DNA of 5,252 nt from Oscillospiraceae bacterium (GTDB lineage Bacteria; Bacillota; Clostridia; Oscillospirales; Oscillospiraceae): NCBI GenBank assembly GCA_016296635.1, contig JAEDIZ010000133.1:1-5252 (forward strand). Direction: 5' to 3'. The notes beneath the pieces are model-generated. The model was given only the letters and a program-made list of their open reading frames with translations. It searched no databases and had not been told where the DNA came from. The position numbers and the translations under genes were made by a program. Below are positions 1 through 4,564 of this stretch, in pieces (the first letter of the stretch is position 1; each line of letters starts with the position of its first letter).

Positions 1-9
1 TAATAGCGA

Positions 10-684
10 ATGAAAATTGATATCAAGGGCTCGATCGTCACAAACGACGATAAATGGATTTATGATTGGCTCGACATGGAGGCGGTGTGCCCGCGTGATG
101 TTCTACGGGCAATCGAGAACGCAAACGGGGATAAGTTGGAGATCTACATCAATTCTCCTGGCGGCGACATCTTCGCCGGTAGCGAGATCTACGCTGCGCT
201 ACAGGCATATACCGGAGAAGTCAGCATCCATGTTGTTGGCTCTGCCTGTTCTGCGGCGTCTGTGATCGCCTGCGCTGGCCATTCTGACATGGTGCGCACA
301 GGCCTCTTTATGTACCACAATGTCAGCGGCGGGTTCAAGGGAGATTACCACGCCATGGATAAGGGCAGCGAGATCCTGCAGACAGCCAACCGGGCCATTG
401 CCGCGGCTTACCGGGAAAAAACCGGGAAAACCGAAAAGGAGCTGCTGGAGGCAATGGATGCGGAAACGTGGATCACGGCTGAGGAAGCCGTGGAGCTCGG
501 ATTTATCGACGAGATCGCTGAAAACAAGAACCTGCGCCTTGCTGCTTCTGCTCCCGGCCTTCTGCCGGACGCCGTTTTGAGCAAGGTTCGAACAATCGCA
601 AATAATCCGCAAAGCAAAGAAAAGGCGGATATTTTGAAAGCACGACACAAATTATTGAATTTAAAAGTGGAGGTAAAACCATGA
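10..684 (+). CDS. ClpP-like prohead maturation protease (S14 family)
   Basis: This is a 224-residue protein of the ClpP-like phage head maturation protease family. In HK97-type phages lacking a dedicated U35 protease, it is thought to cut scaffold segments from capsid subunits inside the procapsid. Visible family motifs are the substrate-binding NSPGGD loop (about residues 48-53), the nucleophile region VGSACSAAS (76-84) with Ser81 as the likely catalytic serine, MYHN with His103 as the likely catalytic histidine, and the MDAETWITAEEAVELGFIDE block (149-168), whose Asp150 or Glu152 is the likely acidic member. The last 40 or so residues are Lys-rich and beyond the protease core. Its stop overlaps the capsid start (ATGA), consistent with translational coupling to its substrate. 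The ribosome site for ATG 10 lies outside the window. The TAA and TAG at 1-6 may close the upstream gene, usually the portal, but that cannot be shown here. The family call is firm; the substrate is inferred from position. Confidence 0.95.
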   Translation: MKIDIKGSIVTNDDKWIYDWLDMEAVCPRDVLRAIENANGDKLEIYINSPGGDIFAGSEIYAALQAYTGEVSIHVVGSACSAASVIACAGHSDMVRTGLFMYHNVSGGFKGDYHAMDKGSEILQTANRAIAAAYREKTGKTEKELLEAMDAETWITAEEAVELGFIDEIAENKNLRLAASAPGLLPDAVLSKVRTIANNPQSKEKADILKARHKLLNLKVEVKP

Positions 685-1892
685 CTAGAGAACAGTATTT
701 GCAGAACCGTAAGACCATGATGGACGAGGCTCAGAACCTCATCAATGAGGGCAAGGTCGAGGAGGCAAACGCCAAGATGGCGGAAGTCACATCACTCGAT
801 AACAAGTTCGAAGAAGAGGCAAAGGCCCAGGCGAATCTGAACGCAATGCAGAACAGCGCCAGCTCCGCCGGAATTCAGGCGGCTGCCGTCGGCGGCGTTT
901 CCGGCGCTGTGGTTGGCGCCATGGGCGGCGCGGCCCAGGATGAGGACATGTTCGACAGCGCCGAGTACAAGCGCGCCTTCCAGGCATACGTTCTGCGCGG
1001 CACTCCCATTCCTGAGAAGTTCGCCAACTCAGACGCCAACACAAAGACTTCTGATGTGGGCAGCGTGATCCCTTCCACAACCCTGCAGAAGATCTACACC
1101 AAGATGGAAGAGATCGGCATGGTGCTTCCCCTTGTGACCCGTACCGGCTACAAGGGCGGTCTTTCTGTGCCTACAAGCACGGCGAAGCCCACCGCTTCAT
1201 GGGTTGCTGAGGGCACCGGTAGCGACAAGCAGAAGTACACTACCGGATCTGTGACCTTCTCCTACCATAAGCTGCGCTGCGCCGTCTCCATGAGCTACGA
1301 GACCGATAACATGGCCTATCCAATGTTCGAGACCATGTTTGTCAACGGCGTGGCAGATGCCATGGTGAAGGCAAAGGAGATTTCCATCATTAACGGAACT
1401 GGTTCCGGCCAGCCGAAGGGGATTCTGAAGGAGACCGCAAAGGCGAACATTGACATTTCCAAGGGAAGCTCCATCACCTACGCAGACCTGTGCGCAGCAG
1501 AGGGCGAGGAAGAGAGCGAACGCGCCGTGTGGGCCATGACAAAGAAGACATTCATGACCCAGATCCAGGGAATGGTGGACGCTAATAAGCAGCCCGTTGC
1601 CCGCGTGAACTACGGCCTGAGCGGCCGACCTGAGTATACCATCCTTGGCCGCCGCGTGGTGCTTCTGCCCAGCGATTATATCGCTTCCTGGGCGTTGGCT
1701 CCCTCTGCTGCCGGCGTGATCGCCTTCATGTATGATTTCAGTGACTACATCTTCAACGCCGGCGTTCCTATGGCAATCAAGCGTTACTATGACGAGGATG
1801 TGGATGACACCATCTGCAAGGCCGTTGAGGTATGCGACGGCAAAAGCGTCCGCAACGATAGCCTCGTTACCATTACGCTAAAAAACGCATAA
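681..1892 (+). CDS. HK97-family major capsid protein with N-terminal scaffold domain
   Basis: A 403-residue major capsid protein. Residues 1-56 are charged and helical (heptad-like, Glu/Lys/Ala rich), as expected of the scaffolding delta domain. Residues 57-86 form an Ala/Gly/Ser-rich linker, where the prohead protease probably cuts; the exact site is not visible. The mature HK97 fold then starts near DMFDSAEYKRAFQAYVLRG (88-107). Family signatures are VGSVIPSTTLQKIY (126-139), WVAEGTGSDKQ (174-184) in the E-loop region, and the very typical NGTGSGQPKGIL (238-249). GGAGG at 669-673 is well spaced from the ATG, which overlaps the protease stop. The gene uses many C/G-ending codons. Its 3' end is unusual: an in-phase A AAA AAC slip site lies just before the stop and a large hairpin follows, predicting a minor 454-residue form (see 1880-1886, 1894-1982 and 1886-2044). 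Confidence 0.96.
   Translation: MTREQYLQNRKTMMDEAQNLINEGKVEEANAKMAEVTSLDNKFEEEAKAQANLNAMQNSASSAGIQAAAVGGVSGAVVGAMGGAAQDEDMFDSAEYKRAFQAYVLRGTPIPEKFANSDANTKTSDVGSVIPSTTLQKIYTKMEEIGMVLPLVTRTGYKGGLSVPTSTAKPTASWVAEGTGSDKQKYTTGSVTFSYHKLRCAVSMSYETDNMAYPMFETMFVNGVADAMVKAKEISIINGTGSGQPKGILKETAKANIDISKGSSITYADLCAAEGEEESERAVWAMTKKTFMTQIQGMVDANKQPVARVNYGLSGRPEYTILGRRVVLLPSDYIASWALAPSAAGVIAFMYDFSDYIFNAGVPMAIKRYYDEDVDDTICKAVEVCDGKSVRNDSLVTITLKNA
1880..1886 (+). other. Candidate -1 ribosomal frameshift slip site at end of capsid gene
   Basis: The heptamer A AAA AAC is in the correct phase relative to the capsid gene: zero-frame codons CTA AAA AAC GCA TAA. It fits the X XXY YYZ rule for tandem -1 slippage (AAA to AAA, AAC to AAA). 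The zero-frame stop TAA is at 1890-1892, inside the 7-nt spacer before the downstream hairpin. After slipping, the ribosome would read CGC (1886) and stay open to TGA at 2042-2044. An identical in-phase heptamer is in the tail chaperone gene at 4307-4313. No SD-like stimulator is evident directly upstream. Heptamer and phase are seen directly; use as a frameshift site is inferred. Confidence 0.8.
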
Positions 1893-2044
1893 ACGCTGAG
1901 TTATATACAGAGGAGCAGCTTAGCGCCATGACGATTGCAGAGATCCGGGCGCTAGCTGCTGACCTCGGGTATACGCTCAGCGGGAGCTTAAAGGCTGATA
2001 TCATCGCCAGTTTCTTGGCAGAACAGGAGGCGGCAAATGGCTGA
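1886..2044 (+). CDS. -1 frame extension of capsid protein with HeH / Rho-N-like domain
   Basis: This segment is read in the -1 frame relative to the capsid gene and would add 52 residues to it, giving a 454-residue product. It encodes RINAELYTEEQLSAMTIAEI at first, then an Arg-Ala-Leu-Ala helix, the turn DLGYTLSGSLKADII and a final helix ending FLAEQEAANG. The pattern (YTEEQL, helix, LGY, short extension, Lys-helix) resembles the small helix-extension-helix / Rho N-terminal / SAP-like domains often encoded just after phage capsid genes. The only in-frame ATG (1928, 38 residues) cuts off the first part of the domain, lies in a hairpin loop and has a poor SD distance (GAGGAG, 12 nt). The frame is closed upstream by TAG at 1859-1861 and has no ATG, GTG or TTG before 1928. 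A frameshifted capsid extension therefore explains it best; a separate tiny gene starting at 1928 or at the rare ATA 1889 is the alternative. The domain's role (decoration, nucleic acid or head-tail contact) is unknown. Confidence 0.7.
   Translation, partial: RINAELYTEEQLSAMTIAEIRALAADLGYTLSGSLKADIIASFLAEQEAANG
1894..1982 (+). promoter_or_regulatory. Long hairpin, candidate frameshift stimulator
   Basis: A long interrupted stem begins 7 nt after the slippery heptamer. Perfect segments are 1894-1900 with 1976-1982 (7 bp), 1904-1908 with 1969-1973 (5 bp), 1910-1913 with 1963-1966 (4 bp), 1914-1920 with 1954-1960 (7 bp) and 1922-1927 with 1948-1953 (6 bp). That totals 29 Watson-Crick pairs, separated only by small bulges or internal loops, with a 20-nt apical loop (1928-1947). 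The 5-9 nt spacing is the usual distance for -1 frameshift stimulators. No U-tract follows the 3' arm, so it is not a rho-independent terminator. The structure also buries the GAGGAG at 1910-1915 and puts ATG 1928 in the loop, which argues against independent translation of the short downstream frame. Confidence 0.75.
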
Positions 2045-2315
2045 TATTCTGGATGTTGTCCGTGATGGTCTGCGTCGGAAAACAAAAGCACTAGATAATA
2101 CAGAGCTGATTCCGATGATAGCGGCAGCAAAAACAGACCTTGCAGCGGCAGGCATAAAAGAGGTATTTGACAATGACCCGCTTACTCAGATTGCAATCAA
2201 GCTTTTTTGCCAGTATCTTATCGAAAAGGATCCAATCATAAAAGATTTTTATGATGGAGTCAAAAACGGAATGGCGCTAGATTCTATGTACACAGGCGGT
2301 GATATCTGTGAATAA
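2037..2315 (+). CDS. Head-tail connector protein (gp6-like)
   Basis: A 92-residue, mostly helical protein that sits where HK97 gp6 / SPP1 gp15-type connectors are found, directly after the capsid gene. Such proteins form a ring under the portal and prepare the head for tail joining. Visible features are the helix ELIPMIAAAKTDLAAAGIK (about residues 23-41), typical of the family's first helical pair, and the segment DPLTQIAIKLFCQYLIEKD (47-65), matching its characteristic second helix. The start is set by CAGGAGG at 2024-2030, 6 nt from ATG 2037. The gene overlaps the capsid -1 extension frame by 8 nt, so ribosomes ending the extended capsid protein would finish beside this start. Codon use turns more A/T-ending here than in the capsid gene. 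The family call rests on pattern and position rather than a strict motif. Confidence 0.78.
   Translation: MADILDVVRDGLRRKTKALDNTELIPMIAAAKTDLAAAGIKEVFDNDPLTQIAIKLFCQYLIEKDPIIKDFYDGVKNGMALDSMYTGGDICE
2294..2303 (+). promoter_or_regulatory. Ribosome binding site that fixes a GTG start
   Basis: AGGCGGTGAT matches the extended consensus AGGAGGTGAT at 9 of 10 positions. Its core is 8 nt before GTG 2308. The upstream in-frame GTG at 2299 lies inside this site and cannot use it, so 2308 is the better start of the head closure gene. Confidence 0.7.
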
Positions 2316-2616
2316 TCATTGGGACGATGAGATTACTCTGCTTGATACAGACAGCGAGATCACTGGCGGGTTCGACGAACCTAATGAAAAAGGAAGGGAA
2401 ACGATCTTTGCGGAGCGCAAGAGCGCGACCCGGACTGAGTTTTACACGGCCGGAACCATCAACAGGCGCATTGATGAGGTTTTCGATGTCAATGCACTGG
2501 ACTATAACGGTGAGATCTATCTGATGTTTGAAGGGCATATGTACGATGTAGTTCGCAGTTACCGGAAATCTACGGATCTGATCTCCCTGAGCTGCCAGAG
2601 GAGGGGGCCGAGATGA
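2308..2616 (+). CDS. Head closure / head-tail adaptor protein (head-tail joining family)
   Basis: A 102-residue protein from the preferred GTG start (105 residues if GTG 2299 is used). It resembles the phage head-tail adaptor family (SPP1 gp16 / HK97 gp7 type), a small beta-barrel protein that docks beneath the connector ring, closes the head channel and receives the tail. Typical features are the start WDDEITLLD, the segment ERKSATRTEFYTAGT, the FDVNALDYNGE pairing found before a beta strand in this family, and the C-terminal HMYDVVRSYRKSTDLISLSC, which matches the family's closing 'Y.V.R.Y...D.I.L.C' pattern. It overlaps the connector stop by 8 nt, suggesting coupled translation. The next gene starts inside its stop (ATGA at 2613-2616). 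Confidence 0.82.
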   Translation: MNNHWDDEITLLDTDSEITGGFDEPNEKGRETIFAERKSATRTEFYTAGTINRRIDEVFDVNALDYNGEIYLMFEGHMYDVVRSYRKSTDLISLSCQRRGPR

Positions 2617-2942
2617 AAACAATTCAGGAGGCTCTTGAAAATATTAATTACCCTGTATGTCATCCACCTTATAGGGGTGGAGATACGAAGTTCGTGACAT
2701 TCCAGCTTATTGGGCAGGACACCATTCTTTTCGCAGAGGGAAAAGAGAAGGAAACAAGCGTATCATATGCAGTTAATGTTTATTGCGGATCAGCAGATAT
2801 CATGAAAATGACATTGGATGTTAAAGATGCTCTGCAATATGCTGGATATATAGTTACGATCGAGCCGGAAACATTTGAGAATGAAGCTGGGCTTCACAGG
2901 GTCCTGATGACGGCAAAGGCAGTTGGTGCGATTTATGGCTGA
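2613..2942 (+). CDS. Probable tail terminator / tail completion protein
   Basis: A 109-residue protein resembling small phage tail terminator proteins, which cap the growing tail tube as a ring and join it to the head. Supporting pattern: an N-terminal helix (TIQEALENINYPV), a strand KFVTFQLIGQDTILFAEGKE in the position of the family's 'Y.vyqli....fADdk' segment, SVSYAVNVYCGS (the central strand), the helix DIMKMTLDVKDALQYAGY, and a C-terminal strand after EPETFENEAGLHRVLMTAK. The SD is strong: GGAGG at 2600-2604 within AGAGGAGGGGG, 8 nt from the ATG, which overlaps the previous stop. It comes before the gp10-like gene, whereas many related phages have these two in the opposite order. An alternative is a generic minor neck protein. 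The call is by pattern, length and place. Confidence 0.62.
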   Translation: MKTIQEALENINYPVCHPPYRGGDTKFVTFQLIGQDTILFAEGKEKETSVSYAVNVYCGSADIMKMTLDVKDALQYAGYIVTIEPETFENEAGLHRVLMTAKAVGAIYG

Positions 2943-3360
2943 ATTTGATTGCAGTTCAATTGACCAATTGATCAAAGAGATGCAGAATCTTGATTTATAC
3001 GACGAAGAAACGCAGGATGAAGTACTGAACGCTGAGGCGGATGTTCTTGTCAGCGAAATACAGAATAGTATGAGCACATCGAAATTTGATCTTTCGAAGA
3101 TTGCTAGGAATGTTAAAAAAAGCAAGGTAAAAAAAACAAACGGGAATCGAAGCGTAACAGTCACAGTTCGCGGGAAGAATGAGCGCGGTGAGCGCAATGC
3201 TGTAGTTGCTTTCGTGCTTAATTATGGACGCCGAAAAGAGTTCGGCGAGATTGTCGGCGGATATTTTTGGACATCCGCTGTGAAAAAAGCAGAAAATCCA
3301 ATGCTTTCAGCTGCCGAAGAGGTAGTAATTAAAAAAATCAAAGAAAGGGGCCTGATTTAA
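2935..3360 (+). CDS. HK97 gp10-family neck/tail protein
   Basis: A 141-residue protein of the HK97 gp10 type, a conserved minor virion protein of the neck region with an incompletely defined role in head-tail joining or tail completion. Features: an N-terminal helical half (SSIDQLIKEMQNLDLYDEE, then NAEADVLVSEIQNSMS) typical of the family's long first helix; a basic middle (residues about 60-75, NVKKSKVKKTNGNR); strands SVTVTVRG and AVVAFVLNYGRRKEFG, equivalent to the usual 'a.fvEfGt' motif; then YFWTSAVKKAENPMLSAAEEV, equivalent to 'pfl.pA'. I chose ATG 2935, which overlaps the previous stop by 8 nt; TTG 2923 and GTG 2926 are in-frame alternatives but less likely. The usual Glu of the 'EfGt' motif falls in a variant context here. 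The gene is A-rich, with homopolymer runs at 3115-3136. Confidence 0.8.
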   Translation: MAEFDCSSIDQLIKEMQNLDLYDEETQDEVLNAEADVLVSEIQNSMSTSKFDLSKIARNVKKSKVKKTNGNRSVTVTVRGKNERGERNAVVAFVLNYGRRKEFGEIVGGYFWTSAVKKAENPMLSAAEEVVIKKIKERGLI

Positions 3361-3971
3361 TGCCTACATTTGATCTGCGCTGCATGAAAGTCGCAAAATA
3401 CAACTATGATAAATCGCAAGACAAGATTTCATATGGCGAGTCTATGCCAATGGGAGATGCCATGTCTGCAAATTTGGAGCTTAAATTTGCAGAAGGGCGT
3501 TTATATGCTGAATCTTCTCTGTCTGAGTATATGAAGAAGGTGACTGGTCTTACCATAAGCCAGGGAGTAAAGTATATCCCGAATGAAACACAGAAAGTGC
3601 TTTTTAAGGCGTATGAGTTGTCCAGATCTGTTGGATCGTCTGAACCAAAGACAGTAAAAAGTATGGCTTTCGGCAAGGCATCTACAGGCCAGTATGTCGG
3701 AAGTGTATTCTATGCGCCGGATATGATTGACGGTGTAGAGATGTTCACGGCGATTTTTGTACATAAGGCACTGTTCGGCCCTCCCGGTATGACGCTGAAT
3801 ACGCTAGGAGAATCTATTAACTTCCAGACTCCGACAACTTCTGGCGAGGCGTTAGTTGATGACCACAACAATTTGATGGAATGGTCGTCATTTGCAACAG
3901 AGGCAGAGGCGATTGCATGGTGCGACGCCTGCTTTACCACGGAGCCCACAATCGTTTCAGAAGGGGGCTAA
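3360..3971 (+). CDS. Major tail tube protein (phi13-type)
   Basis: A 203-residue protein resembling the phi13 family of major tail proteins, which stack as hexameric rings to form the tail tube of siphoviruses. Visible family features are an N-terminal strand (TFDLRCMKVAKYNYDKSQ), the GDAMSANLELKFAEGRLYAE segment (about residues 32-51), which matches the 'a...nve....a.LYaDd' signature, VKSMAFGKASTGQYVGSVFY (about 99-118), FTAIFVHKALFGPPGMTLNT (130-149), and INFQTPTTSGEALV before the acidic C-terminal arm. The ATG overlaps the previous stop by one base (TAATG), with AAAGGGG at 3344-3350 as the SD. The length is typical for a tube subunit without an added Ig-like domain, so the tail tube is probably undecorated unless another gene supplies one. 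It directly precedes the chaperone genes, as expected. Confidence 0.88.
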   Translation: MPTFDLRCMKVAKYNYDKSQDKISYGESMPMGDAMSANLELKFAEGRLYAESSLSEYMKKVTGLTISQGVKYIPNETQKVLFKAYELSRSVGSSEPKTVKSMAFGKASTGQYVGSVFYAPDMIDGVEMFTAIFVHKALFGPPGMTLNTLGESINFQTPTTSGEALVDDHNNLMEWSSFATEAEAIAWCDACFTTEPTIVSEGG

Positions 3972-3974
3972 ACA

Positions 3975-4346
3975 ATGGACATCAGACTGAAAACAGTCCC
4001 GTATGAGTACTGCGGTCACAAACTTAACCTTCGCTGCAATATGAACGTGCTTGCTGATCTGCAGGTAGAAGGAAGCCTCGATGCTCTTTTGGACGAAAAC
4101 AGGTGTATGCGCAGCTTTAACATGCTGATGGCCGCGATGATCAACGATGCTGCTCGCGCCGATGGTGTTGATTTACATGTAACCCATCGAGAGTTCGGCA
4201 GGACAATCGGATGGAAAGACTTCGCCCGGCTGCGCTCCGATATCTTTGGGCTTCTGATTTCCGCTGTCGCCGATCCTGACAGCGGTGATGAATCGGAGGG
4301 AGAAACAAAAAACGCACAGACCAGCGAGGACACAGCGACGGCCTGA
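3975..4346 (+). CDS. Tail assembly chaperone, first (G-like) product
   Basis: A 123-residue protein located between the tail tube and tape measure genes, the fixed position of the tail assembly chaperone (lambda gpG counterpart). These proteins coat the tape measure and recruit tube subunits during tail assembly; they are not in the virion. The N-terminal part (DIRLKTVPYEYCGHKLNLRC, then a helix MNVLADLQVEGSLDALL) and the helical FNMLMAAMINDAARADG are of the type seen in clostridial phage chaperones. The tail (residues 97-123) is acidic and low in complexity, a typical linker region for the frameshift fusion. The SD GAAGGGGG (3960-3967) is 7 nt before the ATG, with a 3-nt gap after the tube stop. 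An in-phase A AAA AAC at 4307-4313 predicts a 196-residue fusion with the downstream -1 frame. Confidence 0.85.
   Translation: MDIRLKTVPYEYCGHKLNLRCNMNVLADLQVEGSLDALLDENRCMRSFNMLMAAMINDAARADGVDLHVTHREFGRTIGWKDFARLRSDIFGLLISAVADPDSGDESEGETKNAQTSEDTATA
4295..4300 (+). promoter_or_regulatory. SD-like element upstream of tail frameshift site
   Basis: GGAGGG lies 6 nt upstream of the A AAA AAC heptamer inside the chaperone gene. No usable start codon follows at normal spacing. Internal SD-like sequences are known to stimulate -1 frameshifting in bacteria (for example dnaX of E. coli, where the distance is somewhat longer). Its use here is inferred; it may just be the Gly-Gly/Glu-rich coding sequence. 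Confidence 0.4.
4307..4313 (+). other. -1 ribosomal frameshift slip site of tail assembly chaperone
   Basis: A AAA AAC sits in phase: zero-frame codons ACA AAA AAC GCA CAG. The -1 frame is closed upstream (TGA at 4289-4291) and is open from 4292 through the site to the TAA at 4562-4564, so a slip here fuses both parts of the chaperone. The following GCA makes a 10-mer identical to the capsid site at 1880-1889. Conserved frameshifting at this gene position is established for long-tailed phages. Confidence 0.85.
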
Positions 4347-4564
4347 ACTTTAGCTGGTATTTGAATATTTGGATCAATGTCCTGCATAACGACGAGGCCG
4401 TTTTCTGGCGGACAATGACGCCGGCACGGTGTATTGCACTATATCGTGAGTATTTTAAGCTCACGTGCGCATCGAGCCGGCGTTCTGCATCTTATGCTGC
4501 ACAAGCTGCTGAGAAGCCCGCACGCTTGTCGTTATCGACATATCTGATGGGAGGCTACGAATAA
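4313..4564 (+). CDS. Tail assembly chaperone, -1 frame second (T-like) part
   Basis: This is the -1 frame continuation after the A AAA AAC slip. It adds 83 residues after Asn113 to make a predicted 196-residue fusion (lambda gpGT counterpart). The T part interacts with the tail tube subunit in lambda; that role is assumed here. The conserved segment is FSWYLNIWINVLHNDEAVFW followed by RTMTPARCIALYREYF, which matches the 'hl....s..eFw.mtp.e...l...y' pattern of second-part chaperones in clostridial phages. This domain begins before the first possible start (TTG 4361), which has no SD, so independent translation is unlikely. The stop overlaps the tape measure start by one base (TAATG). Confidence 0.8.
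   Translation, partial: RTDQRGHSDGLNFSWYLNIWINVLHNDEAVFWRTMTPARCIALYREYFKLTCASSRRSASYAAQAAEKPARLSLSTYLMGGYE
4320..4358 (+). promoter_or_regulatory. Possible small frameshift-stimulating hairpin
   Basis: ACCAGC (4320-4325) pairs with GCTGGT (4353-4358), starting 6 nt after the slip site, with a 27-nt loop that may hold a further 3-bp AGG/CCT pairing (4327-4329 with 4342-4344). This is much weaker than the capsid-gene hairpin, and six pairs over this distance could be chance. Confidence 0.3.

Noticed and set aside
199..648. Long open frames on the minus strand opposite the protease, capsid and other genes.
   Set aside because: They lie opposite well-supported genes, have low-complexity Arg/Ser/Cys-rich translations, and lack convincing start signals. 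They are antisense shadows of the real genes.
1894..1990. The strong hairpin after the capsid stop as a transcription terminator.
   Set aside because: The 3' arm is followed by GGAGCTTAAAGG rather than a U-tract, and genes continue downstream in the same operon.
1928..2044. An independent 38-residue gene starting at ATG 1928.
   Set aside because: The SD-like GAGGAG is 12 nt away and base-paired in the hairpin, and the start would cut off the first part of the domain. The frameshift extension fits better, though internal initiation is not excluded.
2663..2681. Short hairpin TCCACC / GGTGGA with a 7-nt loop near the start of the terminator-like gene.
   Set aside because: It is within coding sequence, about 50 nt after a strong SD and start, so it would not block initiation, and no terminator tract follows.
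3129..3135. An A AAA AAA slippery run in phase with the gp10-like gene (codons GTA AAA AAA ACA).
   Set aside because: The -1 frame after it ends at TGA 3180-3182, only 15 codons later, and leads to no domain or downstream gene. It looks like an A-rich lysine stretch, not a programmed site.
4445..4465. Inverted repeat CGTGAG / CTCACG with a 9-nt loop.
   Set aside because: It lies inside the conserved second part of the tail chaperone, has only six pairs, no U-tract and no nearby slip site. Chance is enough.
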